Assembly (NCBI RefSeq): GCF_001029445.1
Contig: NZ_LDOT01000020.1
Span: 62,001-126,000, forward strand
Source: Photobacterium aquae
Lineage (GTDB): Bacteria > Pseudomonadota > Gammaproteobacteria > Enterobacterales > Vibrionaceae
Reading direction: 5' to 3'
DNA: 64,000 nucleotides
The notes beneath the pieces were generated by a model, which saw nothing but the letters and a program-made list of their open reading frames with translations, was not told the origin of the DNA and ran no database searches. This document shows, one piece after another, positions 44,206 to 55,739 of the stretch; position 1 is the stretch's first letter, and every line of letters starts with the position of its first letter. A program made the position numbers and the translations under genes.

Positions 44206-45588
44206 TTAAGCCTTGGCGGTGTCGACAGTCTCTTCGCTGTTGAAGATGTCCTGATCTGCCTGACCGAGGAGGCGTGATGTAATGGTACCTGCCGTCATCG
44301 AACCACTCACATTGATAGCCGTACGGCCCATATCAATCAATGGCTCGATTGAAATGAGTAGGCCAGCCAGCGCAACAGGCATATCCATCGCAGAGAGAAC
44401 AATCAGGGCTGCGAATGTTGCACCGCCGCCGACACCGGCAATGCCGAATGAACTGATGGTGACAATGGCAATCAGGGTTAGCATGAAGCTTGGGTCTAGC
44501 GGATTGATACCGATAGTTGGCGCAATCATGACAGCCAGCATGGCAGGGTAAAGACCGGCACAGCCGTTTTGTCCCATCGTCGCACCGAAAGATGCCGAGA
44601 AGTTTGCGACACCTTCTCCGTTGCCCAGTTTTTTAACTTGGGTGTCAACGTTTAGCGGGATCGTTCCTGCACTTGAGCGTGAGGTGAATGCAAACGTCAG
44701 TACAGGGAGAATTTTCTTGAGGTAACGGACCGGGTTGACGCCGACCACGCTGACCAATAGTAGGTGCATGACCAGAATCAGGCCGAGGCCGACATAGGAT
44801 GCCGCGACAAAGTTAATCAGGCTTAGAATGTCATCGTAGTTTGAGCCAGCAACCACTTTGGTCATCAGTGCCAGTACACCGTAAGGGGTCAGGCTTAGCA
44901 CCAAACGGACCAGCGTACGTACGACTTCTTGGGCCACGTTGATGAACTTTTCGAGACTCTCGCCCAATTCCGGGTTGGTGCGGATCACGGTCAGTCCGGC
45001 AACACCGACGAATGCCGAGAAGATCACCACGGCGATGGTGGAGGTTGGGCGGCTGCCTGCTAGATCGGCAAACGGGTTACCGGGGAAGAACGAAATGATC
45101 ATGTCGGCGAACGACAGGGTTTCCACGCTGCTCAGGCGAGTTTGCAGCATTTCGCCACGGGCGATCTCGCGGGCACCCTGAACGATACCGTCAGCGGTTA
45201 GGCCAAACAGGTTGCTGACCAGAATACCGATCAGCGCGGATACTGCGGTGGTAGCAAGCAGGATACCGATACTCAAAACGGAAATTTTGCCCAGTGATCC
45301 GGAATCTTTTACCTTGATAATTGCGCCGATAATAGACACAAGGATCAATGGCATGATGATCATTTTCAGTAAGCTGACATAGCCTGCGCCAACAATGTTA
45401 ACGTATTCCAGCGTATTGGAAATGACATCGCTGCCGCCGCCATAGATAAACTGCAGGGCACCGCCGAACAATACCCCGAGGCCGAGGCTGGTGAAGACAC
45501 GTTTTGACAGTGTCTGTTCGGTTTTTTGCTGTTTCACCAGCAAACCAATGAGCAGTGCGAAGACCGCAAGGTTAATGATGGTATGCAT
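44206..45588 (-). CDS. tcyP: L-cystine transporter, DAACS family (TcyP-like)
   Basis: Secondary transporter of the dicarboxylate/amino acid:cation symporter family, 460 residues, with eight membrane helices and two hairpin loops. Family motifs are SRSSAGTIPLNVDTQVK (hairpin 1), and GIAGVGGGATFAALIVLS followed by EPLIDMGRTAINVSG (helices 7-8). The overall sequence, including IYGGGSDVISNTLEYVNIVGAGYVSLLKM in its pattern, matches YdjN/TcyP, which takes up cystine, more closely than GltP. AGGAAG precedes the ATG. The gene sits between kdsB and elyC, breaking the order seen in E. coli. Confidence 0.82.
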   Translation of the reverse strand: MHTIINLAVFALLIGLLVKQQKTEQTLSKRVFTSLGLGVLFGGALQFIYGGGSDVISNTLEYVNIVGAGYVSLLKMIIMPLILVSIIGAIIKVKDSGSLGKISVLSIGILLATTAVSALIGILVSNLFGLTADGIVQGAREIARGEMLQTRLSSVETLSFADMIISFFPGNPFADLAGSRPTSTIAVVIFSAFVGVAGLTVIRTNPELGESLEKFINVAQEVVRTLVRLVLSLTPYGVLALMTKVVAGSNYDDILSLINFVAASYVGLGLILVMHLLLVSVVGVNPVRYLKKILPVLTFAFTSRSSAGTIPLNVDTQVKKLGNGEGVANFSASFGATMGQNGCAGLYPAMLAVMIAPTIGINPLDPSFMLTLIAIVTISSFGIAGVGGGATFAALIVLSAMDMPVALAGLLISIEPLIDMGRTAINVSGSMTAGTITSRLLGQADQDIFNSEETVDTAKA

Positions 45589-45949
45589 GCTTTACTTCCT
45601 AGATGGGCAATTGGCCCAAAAATTGACTGAGCTAATAATGTGGTTTTCGAGGATTTTATGATTTGCATACCAAAATCGGAATGGTTTTTTATTACTTTTG
45701 ATATAAGAAAAAGTAACTAAGTAAAACAAAAAAGAATAAGGATGACTTATTGCTCAGAGTGATAACAAAGTTAGCGGTATTTCGCTTGCATAAGACAGGC
45801 TATATATGCCAATGGGGGCTTATTTCGCAAAGAGGTTGGTCTGGCGCAATGCGGATGATGCGGATAGAGCAGGGCTGTGGCAGGCTGTCTATGGTCGGTT
45901 TGAGTGGAGAAAATGACCGGCCTCGCCTGTAGCTTGGCCGGTTGGAGTC
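45589..45949. other. Intergenic region upstream of the cystine transporter gene
   Basis: A 361-base gap. The part nearest 45588 should contain the tcyP promoter; the part near 45916 holds the elyC terminator. A 60-codon plus-strand frame in it starts with TTG, lacks a ribosome-binding site and is not credible. Confidence 0.5.
45916..45942 (-). terminator. Terminator after elyC
   Basis: ACCGGCC (45916-45922) pairs with GGCCGGT (45936-45942); on the minus strand it is followed by CATTTTC. It starts 8 bases after the elyC stop. Confidence 0.65.
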
Positions 45950-46741
45950 TTATTGGGCTGGCGAAGGTTCGCTAGGCCGTTCAGTGAGCAGGTCACGCAG
46001 CTGATGCCACCAGTGGCCCATTTTTTCGTGCCAATAACGCTCGGTTTGCTCAAGGTACTTGGCTGACGGGCGGTAACGGTCCCACGGCTCTTTGATTTTG
46101 TTGCTAGCCAAGAAGTTGGTCGGTGCCGGAGTTGGGTTTAGCCCGACGGAATTGAATTCTTGGATGGCTCGTTTCATATGGCTGGCTGAGGTAACAACCA
46201 CCAGCTTGCTTTGCCCTACGACGGACTTCGCTTGAAACGCTTCTTCATTGGTATCCCGGGCGGTTTCCAGCAGCAGGATATCGTTTTTGTGTACGCCAAG
46301 CGCCAGTGCGACTTTGGCCATCATCCTCGCTTGGCTTATATCAGAACCGCCCCCGTAGCCGGAGAGGATCAGTTTGGAGCCGGGGAAAAAGCGGTGGATG
46401 CGGATCCCTTCGGTCAGGCGAACCATCGCAGTACGCGATAGCTGCGAGGTAATGGGCATCGCATCATCGATGACATGGCCGCTACCGAGCACCATGACGT
46501 ATTCAACGATTTTTCCCGAGGGTACGTAGGGCGGGTAGGCTTTTTCCAGCGGGCGCAACAGGCTTGTTGCAACAGGTTGGAATGACACCAAGAAAATACC
46601 CAGAAAGGCGAAACTGATAAACAACGAAGCCAAGCCTTTGCGACGGGTAAACCAGAGCAATAGCAGGCCGAATAGCCCTAACATCAGCAATGCCGGGAGT
46701 GGCATTAAAAATGCTGAGACAATTTTTTTGAGTTCAAACAT
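45950..46741 (-). CDS. elyC: ElyC/YdcF-family envelope protein (DUF218)
   Basis: A 263-residue inner-membrane protein with two N-terminal helices (LMPLPALLMLGLFGLLLLW and LFISFAFLGIFLVSFQPV) and a periplasmic DUF218 domain (MVLGSGHVIDDAMPITSQLS, SKLILSGYGGG, VVTSASHMKRA). In E. coli ElyC is needed for peptidoglycan synthesis at low temperature, possibly through lipid-carrier homeostasis. The N terminus MFELKKIVSAFLMPLP closely follows the ElyC pattern. Diverges from cmoM with a short gap. Confidence 0.9.
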   Translation of the reverse strand: MFELKKIVSAFLMPLPALLMLGLFGLLLLWFTRRKGLASLFISFAFLGIFLVSFQPVATSLLRPLEKAYPPYVPSGKIVEYVMVLGSGHVIDDAMPITSQLSRTAMVRLTEGIRIHRFFPGSKLILSGYGGGSDISQARMMAKVALALGVHKNDILLLETARDTNEEAFQAKSVVGQSKLVVVTSASHMKRAIQEFNSVGLNPTPAPTNFLASNKIKEPWDRYRPSAKYLEQTERYWHEKMGHWWHQLRDLLTERPSEPSPAQ

Positions 46742-46861
46742 GAAATGTCGTCCGAAAAATCAGCAGTTGAGCTTGAAAAAGCACCACAAGCCTTTATTCC
46801 TCTATCGCTTGTGAGAAAATGAGCTACTTTTTTTGAACCGCTATCATAACGTAAAGCTGAC

Positions 46862-47683
46862 GTGATCGAAGATCGAAATTTTGACGATATAGCGCAAAAA
46901 TTTGCAAAAAATATTTACGGTACAGGCAAGGGGCAAATTCGCCAAACTGTCGTATGGGAAGATCTTGAGCAAGTTTTAGCCCTATTGGAAAATAATACAC
47001 CCCTGACGGTACTTGATGCCGGGGGAGGGGTTGGCCAGCTCTCGCAGAAGGTTGCAGAGAAGGGACATCACGTCACTTTATGTGATCTTTCTGGCGAAAT
47101 GCTGAAATTAGCCGAGCAGGAAATTGCCAAACAAGGCCTGCTTGAGCAATATCGCTTGGTTCACTGCCCTGTGCAGGAAGTCGGCGAGCATCTTGATGCC
47201 CAAGTGGATCTGGTGATGTTCCATGCCGTCATGGAATGGCTGGCCGATCCGAAATCGGCATTGGAAGGTTTGCTTGACCAAGTCAAACCGGGCGGTGTTA
47301 TTTCTGTCATGTTCTACAACTACCACGGGTTGTTGTTCAAGAACCTGATCTGCGGCAACCTCACCCACATCGAAGAAGGGATGCCGCATCGCAAGCGTTT
47401 CAAGTTGCAACCGCAAAAAGGATTGAAGCCAGAAGACGTATATAGCTGGCTGACCGATGCTGGTTTTTCTATTTTGGGTAAAACCGGCGTGCGCACATTC
47501 CACGACTACATGCAGACCGTAAGAGTTGGGGATTACACATTCGAACAGGTGTTGGCGATGGAGCAGATGCTTTGTCGTCAGGAACCTTATTTGTCCCTCG
47601 GGCGCTATATCCACGTTTATGCGCAAAAGCCGCTCGAAACTAACGGGACAGAGAAACATAACAGCGATAAGGACAACGGATGA
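46862..47683 (+). CDS. cmoM: tRNA 5-carboxymethoxyuridine methyltransferase CmoM (SmtA)
   Basis: S-adenosylmethionine-dependent methyltransferase that converts cmo5U34 to its methyl ester in certain tRNAs. The 273-residue product has the SAM motif [17 protein letters not shown] near residue 47, [10 protein letters not shown], and [11 protein letters not shown]. The N terminus [20 protein letters not shown] is characteristic. The start is GTG at 46862. The stop overlaps the mukF ATG (ATGA), as in E. coli, where smtA was named for its place before muk genes. Confidence 0.93.
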   Translation: MIEDRNFDDIAQKFAKNIYGTGKGQIRQTVVWEDLEQVLALLENNTPLTVLDAGGGVGQLSQKVAEKGHHVTLCDLSGEMLKLAEQEIAKQGLLEQYRLVHCPVQEVGEHLDAQVDLVMFHAVMEWLADPKSALEGLLDQVKPGGVISVMFYNYHGLLFKNLICGNLTHIEEGMPHRKRFKLQPQKGLKPEDVYSWLTDAGFSILGKTGVRTFHDYMQTVRVGDYTFEQVLAMEQMLCRQEPYLSLGRYIHVYAQKPLETNGTEKHNSDKDNG

Positions 47684-49002
47684 GTGAAGTCACCCAGACC
47701 GTTCCTGAGTTGGTAAATTGGGTTAAGCAGCATCAATTTGAGCTTAGCCTGCCAACTGAACGGCTGGCGTTTCTGTTGGCGATTGCTGTATTGAGCGGCG
47801 ATCGTTTTGATGAAGAATTGGGGGAAGGAGAGCTGGTGGATGCATTTCGCATTGTCAGCGATCTGTTTGGTCAGACACCCGAAACCATATCTTTCCGAGC
47901 CAACAACGCCATTAATGAGTTGGTTCGCCAACGTTTGATATCCCGCTTTACCAGTGAAATGACAGACGGGGCAAGTATCTACCGCCTCAGTCCACTGGCA
48001 TTGGGGATCACCGACTATTATGCTCGCCACCGTGAGTATTCCAATCTCAAGCTGTCTATCCAGCTTGCGATGGTAGCCGATGAAATCAACAAGGCTGCCA
48101 GCGCTGCCCAGCAGGGTGGTGATGAGAAACATTGGCGCAAAAATGTCCATGCAGTATTGAAATACTCGGTTGCCGAGATTTTCGACCGCATTGACCTTAA
48201 CCAGCGTTCGATGGACGAACAGCAGCAGCAAGTGAAGCATGACATTGCCGAACTGCTGAATCAGGACTGGCGCGCAGCGATCACCAGTTGTGAAATGTTG
48301 CTGAATGAAACCTCCAGTACCCTGCGCGAACTGCAAGATACCTTGCAGGCTGCTGGCGACCAGTTGCAGACACAGTTGCTGATCATTCAGGAAACCGTTC
48401 AGGGCAAGCCTGAGCTCGATTTTGTCGATGCGATGGTTTACAACCTGCAGGCCAAACTTGACCGGATTATCAACTGGGGCCAGCAGGCGATTGACTTGTG
48501 GATTGGCTATGACCGCCATGTTCATAAATTCATTCGTACCGCGATCGACATGGATAAGAACCGGGCTTTCAGCCAGCGTTTGCGCCAGTCGGTTCAGGAT
48601 TACTTCGATGCACCTTGGGTACTGACTTATGCCGATGCCGAGCGTCTGCTTGACATGCGCGACGAGTCATTGGTGCTCCGTGACGACGAAGTAACAGGCC
48701 TGGTGCCTGAAGAGATGGAATTCGAGGAGCTTGATCTGGTCAATGACCTGTTGGCGGAGCAAGTTGCTGCCATGCTTCAGGCTCACCGGGACAACGGAAC
48801 GCCTATCAACCTCAGTACGTTACTGAAAGATTATTTGGCTCAGCATCCGCATGCGCAGCATTTTGATTTAGCGCGCTTAGTGGTGGATCAGGCAGTAAGG
48901 CTGGGTTATTCCGAGTCTGACTTCAACGCGATCCAGCCTGACTGGGAAGCCATTAATGAGTATGGAGCCAAGGTACAAGCAAATGTCATTGACAAATATT
49001 GA
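47680..49002 (+). CDS. mukF: Chromosome partition protein MukF (kleisin)
   Basis: Kleisin subunit of the MukBEF condensin, 440 residues as in E. coli. N-terminal winged-helix domain ([18 protein letters not shown] to about residue 110), a helical middle domain that contacts the MukB neck, and a C-terminal winged helix that contacts the MukB head. It bridges two MukB heads and recruits MukE. Its ATG overlaps the cmoM stop by four bases, and its 3' end overlaps mukE by 20 bases. Confidence 0.97.
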   Translation: MSEVTQTVPELVNWVKQHQFELSLPTERLAFLLAIAVLSGDRFDEELGEGELVDAFRIVSDLFGQTPETISFRANNAINELVRQRLISRFTSEMTDGASIYRLSPLALGITDYYARHREYSNLKLSIQLAMVADEINKAASAAQQGGDEKHWRKNVHAVLKYSVAEIFDRIDLNQRSMDEQQQQVKHDIAELLNQDWRAAITSCEMLLNETSSTLRELQDTLQAAGDQLQTQLLIIQETVQGKPELDFVDAMVYNLQAKLDRIINWGQQAIDLWIGYDRHVHKFIRTAIDMDKNRAFSQRLRQSVQDYFDAPWVLTYADAERLLDMRDESLVLRDDEVTGLVPEEMEFEELDLVNDLLAEQVAAMLQAHRDNGTPINLSTLLKDYLAQHPHAQHFDLARLVVDQAVRLGYSESDFNAIQPDWEAINEYGAKVQANVIDKY

Positions 49003-49708
49003 AGAATTTATGCCTGAGAAGCTGGCCAAGGCTATTGCCAACCCGCTTTTCCCGGCACTGGATAACGCGCTTCGCACGGGCCGACATATCTCGAGCGAAG
49101 ATTTGGATAACCATGCCCTGCTGATTGAGTTCGAGCAGGAGCTGGCAATGTTTTACAAGCGCTACAATGCCGAGTTGGTGCGCGCACCGGAAGGTTTCTT
49201 CTACCTGCGCCCTCGCTCGACCTCTCTGATTAGCCGTTCGGTGCTGACAGAGCTGGATATGCTGGTTGGCAAGGTATTGTGTTTCCTATACCTGAGCCCT
49301 GAGCGTCTGGCCCATGAGGGTATCTTTACCAACCAAGAGCTGTTCGATGAGCTGATGGTTCTGGCCGATGAGCAGAAACTGATGAAGCTGGTGACCAACC
49401 GTGCATCAGGTTCGGATCTTGACCGCGAGAAACTCTACGACAAGGTCAAGACCTCACTGCGCCGTTTGCGCCGTCTGGGGATGATTATTCCGATTGGTGA
49501 CAATGGCAAATTCCGCATCAGCGAGGCGACATTCCGCTTTGGTGCCGATGTTCGCGCCGGGGATGATATCCGCGAGGCACAGATGCGCTTGATCCGCGAC
49601 GGTGAAGCCGTAGTCGTTCACCAGCAGGCACCGAGCCAATCTAGCCTGCTTGGCTCAGATGAAGAACAGCAAGAACTTGAAATTGCCGGTCAGGAGGGTG
49701 AAGCCTAA
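48983..49708 (+). CDS. mukE: Chromosome partition protein MukE
   Basis: KITE-type subunit of MukBEF, 241 residues, with tandem winged-helix domains that bind MukF and DNA. I use the ATG at 48983 ([20 protein letters not shown]), which matches the family N terminus and has AAGG about 9 bases upstream; the frame from 48956 adds nine residues. The C terminus is acidic and Glu/Gln-rich. The stop TAA overlaps the mukB start by one base (TAATG). Confidence 0.96.
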   Translation: MSLTNIEEFMPEKLAKAIANPLFPALDNALRTGRHISSEDLDNHALLIEFEQELAMFYKRYNAELVRAPEGFFYLRPRSTSLISRSVLTELDMLVGKVLCFLYLSPERLAHEGIFTNQELFDELMVLADEQKLMKLVTNRASGSDLDREKLYDKVKTSLRRLRRLGMIIPIGDNGKFRISEATFRFGADVRAGDDIREAQMRLIRDGEAVVVHQQAPSQSSLLGSDEEQQELEIAGQEGEA

Positions 49709-52700
49709 TGGAACGCGGTAAGTACCAATCGTTGACTATGGTCAACTGGAACGGCTTTTTTGCCCGTACCTTTGATATCGATAATCTGGTAACGACTCTA
49801 TCTGGGGGGAACGGTGCCGGTAAATCGACCACCATGGCGGCATTTATCACCTCGCTGATCCCTGACCAGAGCCTGCTGCACTTCCGTAACACCACGGAAG
49901 CGGGTAGCTCGAATGCCTCTCGCGACAAGGGTCTGCATGGTAAGTTGAAGCCGGGTACCTGTTACTCAGCATTGGATGTAGTGAACTCCAAGAAGCAGCG
50001 CATCATTTTTGCGGTGAAGCTACAGCAGGTTGCCGGTCGTGATAAGAAAGTGGATATCAAGCCATTTATTATCCAGGGTCTGCCTGCACATGTTAAACCG
50101 ACCGATGTGTTGGTGGAAACCTTGTCTGAAAATCAGGCGCGCGTTCGTCAGATCAATGAAGTCAAAGACATGCTGGCGGCCGAGTACGAAGGCGTTGTGT
50201 TCAAGGCTTTCAACTCGGTAACGGATTACCATGTGCAGATGTTCGAATTTGGCGTACTGCCGAAGAAGCTGCGCAACAGCACCGACCGTTCGAAGTTCTA
50301 CCGTTTGATCGAGGCATCGCTGTACGGCGGTATCTCAAGTGCGATCACCCGTTCACTGCGTGATTACCTGTTGCCGCACAACAGCGGGGTCAAGAAAGCC
50401 TTCCAAGATATGGAAGCGGCCCTGCGCGAAAACCGGATGACACTGGAAGCGATTAAGCTGACCCAGAGTGACCGTGATCTGTTCAAACACCTGATCACCG
50501 AAGCGACCAATTATGTGGCTGCCGACTATATGCGCCACGCCAACGAGCGTCGTAACAAGCTTGAGCAGACATTGAGCTTGCGCGGTGAGCTGATGGGTTC
50601 GCGTAAAACGCTGGACGATCATCAGGTCTCGCTGAAGAACATGACGGAAGAGCTGGATGAGCTGACCGAGCGCGAAGGTGCGCTGGAGCAGGATCATCAG
50701 GCTGCATCTGACCACCTGCAATTGGTTCAGACTGCTGTGCGTCAGCAAGAGAAGATCGAGCGCTACCGCGAAGATCTGGAAGAGCTGACTGAACGCCTCG
50801 AAGAGCAGGTGATGGTGGTTGAAGAGGCTGCTGAGCAGCTGGCGATGGCTGAAGAGCAGGCCCTGCTGACCGAAGAGGAAGTGGACAGCCTGAAGACCCA
50901 GCTAGCCGACTACCAGCAGGCGCTGGATATGCAGCAAACGCGTGCCTTGCAATATCAGCAGGCGTTGCAGGCGCTGGAAAAAGCCCGTGAGCTTTCTGGT
51001 GATCATCAGCTGTTGGCCGACAAGGCCGTGCCGTATCTGGCGCAGCTAAAGCAAGAGCAGGATACGCAAACCACCGCTTTGCTAGCATTGAAACACCGTC
51101 TTGATATGTCAGCTGCGGCTGCCGAGCAGTTCGACAAGGGCTTGGCGATTGTGACGACCATCGCAGGAAGCGTTGCGCGTTCAGAAGCCGGCAGCAAGGC
51201 TCGTGAACTGCTGTCCCATGCACGTCAATTGACGGCGGTGAAAGATCGTGGCGAGCAGCTCAAAGCTCAGTACCGGGATCTTGAGCGTGCGATGCGCAAT
51301 CAGCGTCAGGCACTGGAACTGGCGGAAGCCTACAGCAAGCGTTTTGCATTCAACATCGATGGCGAACTGGCTCTGGCCGAAGAGCAGGCTCGTCATGAAG
51401 CGACGCTGGAAGAGCTTGAACAACAGCAGGAAATGCTGGTAGAGCAGCGTAACGAATTGCGTCGCGGCGAGCAGCAGCAAGCGGCTGAGATTGCCCGTTA
51501 CGAAGCGGCGGCCCCGGCGTGGATCGCAGCGGCGGATGCACTGGAAAAGCTGGCTGAGCAATCGGAGTCTGAGCTGTATGACAGCCAGGCCGTGATGGAC
51601 GCGATGCAGCACACGCTTGATAAAGAGCGTGAGGTGTCTGCAAAGCGTGATCAATTGGCTTTGCGCAAAACACAGCTGGAGCAGGAAATTGAACGCTTGG
51701 CCCAGCCGGGCGGCAGTGATGACTCGCGTTTGCGTGCGTTGGCCGATACCCTGGGTGGTAGCCTGTTGTCTGAAATTTATGATGACATTACGCTTGCCGA
51801 TGCCCCGTATTTCAGTGCTATGTACGGCCCTGCGCGCCATGCCATCGTGGTGCCGGATCTTAAAGGGATCAAAGACAAGCTGGTTGCCCTTGATGACTGC
51901 CCTGATGATTTGTACATCCTTGAAGGTGATGCCGATTCGTTTGATGATAGCGGTTTTGATGTTGATGAGCTGGAAGGTGCGGTATGCGTTCACCTCAATG
52001 ATCGTCAGCTGCGTTACTCTCGTTTCCCGAAAGTTCCGCTATTTGGCCGAGCTGCCCGTGAGTTGCGCCTTGAGCAACTGCGCGAAGAGCGTGAGCAGCT
52101 GATTGAAGATCACGCCAAAGCATCGTTTGATTCGCAGAAACTGCAGCGTTTGTACCAGAGCTTCAACAGCTTTGTTGCGACCCATATGGCCGTGGCGTTC
52201 CAGCCTGATCCGGAAGCAGCATTGAAAGTCGCGCGAGACAAACGTAGCCAGTTTGCCCGCCAGCTTGCTGATTCAGAAGCGCAGGAGCAGCAGCAGCGTA
52301 GCCAGTTGAGTGCTGCACGTGAAGGATTGGTCTTGCTGGGCAAAATCAGCCCGTTGGTGAACCTGCTGGAAGACGATACCCTGACTGCGCGCTTTGAAGA
52401 AGTCGATCAGCAGTTGTCCCAGCTTGGCGAGGCACAGAGCTACCTTGACCGTCATGGTAAGGCACTGGCGGAACTGGAAGGTTTGCTGTCAGCACTGGAT
52501 GCCGACCCTGAACAATTCGATGCCCTTAAAACCAGCTACGAAGATGCCGATGCCAAGTTGCAGAAGCTGAAGGCCAATATTTTTGCCGTGGCTGATCTGG
52601 TTGAGCGACGCCATCACTTCGGTTATGCCGACTCGGTTGATATGCTCAACAAGAGCTCGGAGCTTAACGAACAGCTGAAGGCCAAGCTTGCCGCGGCAGA

Positions 52701-54171
52701 GCGTGAGCGTAACCGTTGCCGTGATGCGCTGAAGCAGACACGCGCCCAAGCCAACCAGTACAACCAGCTGATGGCCTCGCTGAAGAGTTCGCACCAAGCC
52801 AAGCTTGAAACCGTGCAGGAATTTGAACGTGAGCTTCAGGATCTGGGTGTACGTGCCGATGTGGAAGCCGAAGAGCGTGCCCGCCAGCGCCGTGACGAGC
52901 TTAATGAGCGTCTGCATAGTTCCCGTACCCGTCGTAGCCAGCTTGAGAAGTCGATGACATCCATTGAGCTGGAAATGAAGTCGCTGATTAAGCGTCTGCG
53001 TAAGGTAGGCAAGGATTATCAGGAAATCCGCAAGCTGGTGGTAATGGCCAAGGCCGGTTGGTGTGCGGTACTGCGTCTGGCTCGCGAAAGCGATGTCGAG
53101 CGTCGTCTGCACCGCCGTGAAATGGCTTACATGAGCGCCGATGAACTGCGTTCGCTGTCGGATAAATCATTGGGTGCCCTGCGTCTGGCTGTTGCCGATA
53201 ACGAGAACCTCCGTGATGCCCTGCGTGCATCGGAAGATGTCTCGCGCCCAGAGCGTAAGGTTCTGTTCTACATTGCCGTATACCAGCACCTGCGCGAGCG
53301 TATCCGTCACGACATTATCCGTACCGATGATCCGGTTGAAGCGATCGAGGAAATGGAAGTGGAGCTGGCACGCTTGACAGAAGAACTGACGGCCCGCGAA
53401 CAGCGTCTGGCAATCAGCTCTGATTCGGTGGCCAATATTATCCGTAAGACGATCCAGCGCGAGCAGAACCGTATTCGAATGCTGAACCAAGGCCTCCAGA
53501 ATATTGGTTTTGGTCAGGTCAATGGTGTGCGCCTGAACGTCAAGGTACGTGATACGCACGAGCAATTGCTGGCCGGCCTTGCCGAGCAGCAGGAGCAGCA
53601 TCAGGATCTGTTCGGCAACAACCGCCTGTCGTTCTCTGAGGCTATTGCCAAGTTGTTCCAGCGTCTGAACCCGCATATCGATATGGGCCAGCGTTCGCCG
53701 CAGATTTTGGGTGAGGAACTGCTGGATTACCGTAACTACCTTGAGCTGAGCATTGAGGTTAACCGTGGTACTGACGGTTGGCTGCAGGCTGAGTCTGGTG
53801 CGCTGTCGACGGGTGAGGCGATTGGTACCGGTCAGGCTATCTTGCTGATGGTCGTCCAGAGCTGGGAAGAAGAATCCCGCCGTCTGCGCGGCAAGGACAT
53901 TATTCCGTGTCGCTTGCTGTTCCTCGATGAGGCCGCACGTCTGGATGGTAAGTCGATTGCGACTCTGTTCGAGCTGTGTGAGCGTCTGGATATGCAGCTG
54001 CTTATCGCCGCTCCGGAAAATATCAGCCCAGAGAAAGGTACCACCTATAAGCTGGTACGTAAGATCTTCAAGGATCGTGAGCATGTGCACGTCGTTGGTC
54101 TGCGCGGTTTCGGTCAAGAACCGAAAACGCCAGCTAATTTCCAGACGATGCTGGATCTCGATCCCGCCTAA
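49708..54171 (+). CDS. mukB: Chromosome partition protein MukB (SMC-like ATPase)
   Basis: Large SMC-like ATPase that drives loop extrusion and chromosome compaction together with MukE and MukF. The 1487-residue product is one residue longer than E. coli MukB. The N-terminal head carries Walker [11 protein letters not shown] (residues about 32-41); long coiled coils (about 270-650 and 780-1115) flank a hinge near 650-780; the C-terminal head has signature [10 protein letters not shown] and Walker [13 protein letters not shown]. Translation is coupled to mukE. A perfect-stem terminator ends the operon. Confidence 0.98.
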   Translation: MERGKYQSLTMVNWNGFFARTFDIDNLVTTLSGGNGAGKSTTMAAFITSLIPDQSLLHFRNTTEAGSSNASRDKGLHGKLKPGTCYSALDVVNSKKQRIIFAVKLQQVAGRDKKVDIKPFIIQGLPAHVKPTDVLVETLSENQARVRQINEVKDMLAAEYEGVVFKAFNSVTDYHVQMFEFGVLPKKLRNSTDRSKFYRLIEASLYGGISSAITRSLRDYLLPHNSGVKKAFQDMEAALRENRMTLEAIKLTQSDRDLFKHLITEATNYVAADYMRHANERRNKLEQTLSLRGELMGSRKTLDDHQVSLKNMTEELDELTEREGALEQDHQAASDHLQLVQTAVRQQEKIERYREDLEELTERLEEQVMVVEEAAEQLAMAEEQALLTEEEVDSLKTQLADYQQALDMQQTRALQYQQALQALEKARELSGDHQLLADKAVPYLAQLKQEQDTQTTALLALKHRLDMSAAAAEQFDKGLAIVTTIAGSVARSEAGSKARELLSHARQLTAVKDRGEQLKAQYRDLERAMRNQRQALELAEAYSKRFAFNIDGELALAEEQARHEATLEELEQQQEMLVEQRNELRRGEQQQAAEIARYEAAAPAWIAAADALEKLAEQSESELYDSQAVMDAMQHTLDKEREVSAKRDQLALRKTQLEQEIERLAQPGGSDDSRLRALADTLGGSLLSEIYDDITLADAPYFSAMYGPARHAIVVPDLKGIKDKLVALDDCPDDLYILEGDADSFDDSGFDVDELEGAVCVHLNDRQLRYSRFPKVPLFGRAARELRLEQLREEREQLIEDHAKASFDSQKLQRLYQSFNSFVATHMAVAFQPDPEAALKVARDKRSQFARQLADSEAQEQQQRSQLSAAREGLVLLGKISPLVNLLEDDTLTARFEEVDQQLSQLGEAQSYLDRHGKALAELEGLLSALDADPEQFDALKTSYEDADAKLQKLKANIFAVADLVERRHHFGYADSVDMLNKSSELNEQLKAKLAAAERERNRCRDALKQTRAQANQYNQLMASLKSSHQAKLETVQEFERELQDLGVRADVEAEERARQRRDELNERLHSSRTRRSQLEKSMTSIELEMKSLIKRLRKVGKDYQEIRKLVVMAKAGWCAVLRLARESDVERRLHRREMAYMSADELRSLSDKSLGALRLAVADNENLRDALRASEDVSRPERKVLFYIAVYQHLRERIRHDIIRTDDPVEAIEEMEVELARLTEELTAREQRLAISSDSVANIIRKTIQREQNRIRMLNQGLQNIGFGQVNGVRLNVKVRDTHEQLLAGLAEQQEQHQDLFGNNRLSFSEAIAKLFQRLNPHIDMGQRSPQILGEELLDYRNYLELSIEVNRGTDGWLQAESGALSTGEAIGTGQAILLMVVQSWEEESRRLRGKDIIPCRLLFLDEAARLDGKSIATLFELCERLDMQLLIAAPENISPEKGTTYKLVRKIFKDREHVHVVGLRGFGQEPKTPANFQTMLDLDPA

Positions 54172-54196
54172 TACTCCGTGATTCAACACGCTAAGC

Positions 54197-54224
54197 AAAG
54201 CCGGTCGAAAGACCGGCTTTTTTC
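54197..54224 (+). terminator. Terminator of the cmoM-mukFEB operon
   Basis: AAAGCCGGTC (54197-54206) and GACCGGCTTT (54211-54220) pair around a GAAA loop and are followed by a T tract. Confidence 0.95.
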
Positions 54225-54425
54225 GTCTTGAGAGTAAGATCTTTTTCTCAATACTTAATTATCTCTAGGATAAATTTTTTGCGCTTCGGTAAGTGCCTAC
54301 ACTTTTTACTGTCAGATTCGGCCAACTGAAATAGCATTCAGCTTAACAACAAATAACCAAACAATCGGCGGCCAGCAGGCGGTTTGGTACAAGGCCATCA
54401 GAAGGATTGTCGTAGGGGTGATGAC

Positions 54426-55424
54426 ATGAAAAAAGTACTAATACCAATGCTCGCCACGCTGTTTGTGGTTGGGTGTAGTGATTCAGACGAAGTGTCTAAT
54501 TTGCTTGAGGGCGAAACCGCACCGCAGGCAGAGGAGCAGGAAGCGCCGGTATCGGTTGATGTTGAGCTTCCTGATAAAGAAGTTCCAGATGGAGCGGATG
54601 ATCTGCAGGCCTGTTTGGCGATTGACGCGGTAAGCCTGACGGATTTGTCGGGTAAGATCATTGAATTGACGACTAAGAGTATGTCAGATCCTTACGGGGT
54701 CAATTCAACCCAGTGTATTCCTGCCGATTCTGAAATTCCGGTGGATAACGATGGTTTCCCTAAATTTATCGTTATCGATTTGTACGATATTTCAGGCGTT
54801 GATTTGGTCAATTTGATTTCCGACCAGCTTTTGCCTGTAGGGGAATACACCAGTATGGCGCTGTCGGTATTGCAAGGCAGCTACGGTGATTTCCTTGATA
54901 CGCCATATTCGTATGTAGGTAACCCGGTTGATAAACTCAAGATGGATATTGTCGATGATCTCAAAGTTGACGGTCTCAATATCAATATTGATGTTCCAAC
55001 GACCTTCACCATGTCTTTTGATATTAGAAGCATGATCCAGTTGGTCAATGATGCCTATGTGCTTAAGAGTGAAGGCTTCCGTGTGGTCGATAATCTATTG
55101 GCCGGTAAGTTGTTTGGCGATATCGATGTATCATCGTGTGTTGAGTCTGCAAAAGGGGCTTATGTGTATCTCTATCCGTCAGGCAGTGAACAATACGGTG
55201 ATTTAGGATCGGATTACGCACCGTCTTATACGGCCAAAGTGCAGAAGGACAATTCCTATAGTGTCGATTATGTCCAGCAAGGTGAATATGACTTGGTCTT
55301 GGTGTGTGATGCTTTGATGGATTTGCCAAATGAGATTGATCTTGATATCGACCTTGATGGTGAAGCGGTGAAATACCAGAATCAGTATGTTGAAGCTGGT
55401 GGCGAAGCATATCGCAACCTTTAG
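54426..55424 (+). CDS. DUF4382-like lipoprotein
   Basis: A 332-residue predicted lipoprotein (MKKVLIPMLATLFVVGC, lipobox Cys17) with an acidic linker to about residue 60. The following region (SDPYGVNSTQCIPADSEIP, VDLVNLISDQLLPVGEYTS, FTMSFDIRSMIQLVNDAYVLKSEGFRVVDN in pattern) resembles the DUF4382 beta-sandwich family; the last 80 residues look like a carboxypeptidase-regulatory-like fold (AYVYLYPSGSEQYGD... YDLVLVCDA). The ATG at 54426 follows AGGGGTG; the frame open from 54384 is probably untranslated. Very acidic and with no operon partner. Function unknown. Confidence 0.65.
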   Translation: MKKVLIPMLATLFVVGCSDSDEVSNLLEGETAPQAEEQEAPVSVDVELPDKEVPDGADDLQACLAIDAVSLTDLSGKIIELTTKSMSDPYGVNSTQCIPADSEIPVDNDGFPKFIVIDLYDISGVDLVNLISDQLLPVGEYTSMALSVLQGSYGDFLDTPYSYVGNPVDKLKMDIVDDLKVDGLNINIDVPTTFTMSFDIRSMIQLVNDAYVLKSEGFRVVDNLLAGKLFGDIDVSSCVESAKGAYVYLYPSGSEQYGDLGSDYAPSYTAKVQKDNSYSVDYVQQGEYDLVLVCDALMDLPNEIDLDIDLDGEAVKYQNQYVEAGGEAYRNL

Positions 55425-55739
55425 CTGAGAGCATTTTTGCCAGAAAAAAACGGCCATCAAATTGTATGGCCGTTTTTTGTGGCGGCAGCTCTGAAAACTG
55501 AAAGGCAGTTCAGTCCGAATTCAGATGGGTTCTGTTACGGTATCCTTTCATATGATCAAACTCACATTTCCTCCTTTTTTTGCGCAAGATATCGCGTCTC
55601 TAACCACCTGACGGTGAAATAAATCTGCGTAAATGTCGTTAAATCACGTCGTTATTGTCTAGTAAAATATGGTTGTTTTTTAACCTTCTCTTCATTACAT
55701 TGCCAGCCAATCCCGAACGCCACACGACGAGATCCAGAT
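55425..55739. other. Intergenic region before the Sel1 gene
   Basis: A 315-base gap. The left part holds a terminator; the rest is AT-rich and must carry the promoter of the Sel1-repeat gene. A 61-codon frame over the terminator is not credible. Confidence 0.5.
55445..55478 (+). terminator. Terminator of the DUF4382-like gene
   Basis: AAAAAACGGCCAT and ATGGCCGTTTTTT (55466-55478) form a 13-bp stem around an eight-base loop, with the T tract inside the stem end. Confidence 0.92.

Noticed and set aside
45750..45932. 60-codon plus-strand frame in the tcyP upstream region
   Set aside because: TTG start, no ribosome-binding site and no family resemblance.
53167..54198. 343-codon minus-strand frame inside mukB
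   Set aside because: Antisense shadow of the conserved MukB head domain; such long shadows are common opposite Leu/Gln/Glu-rich coiled-coil genes.
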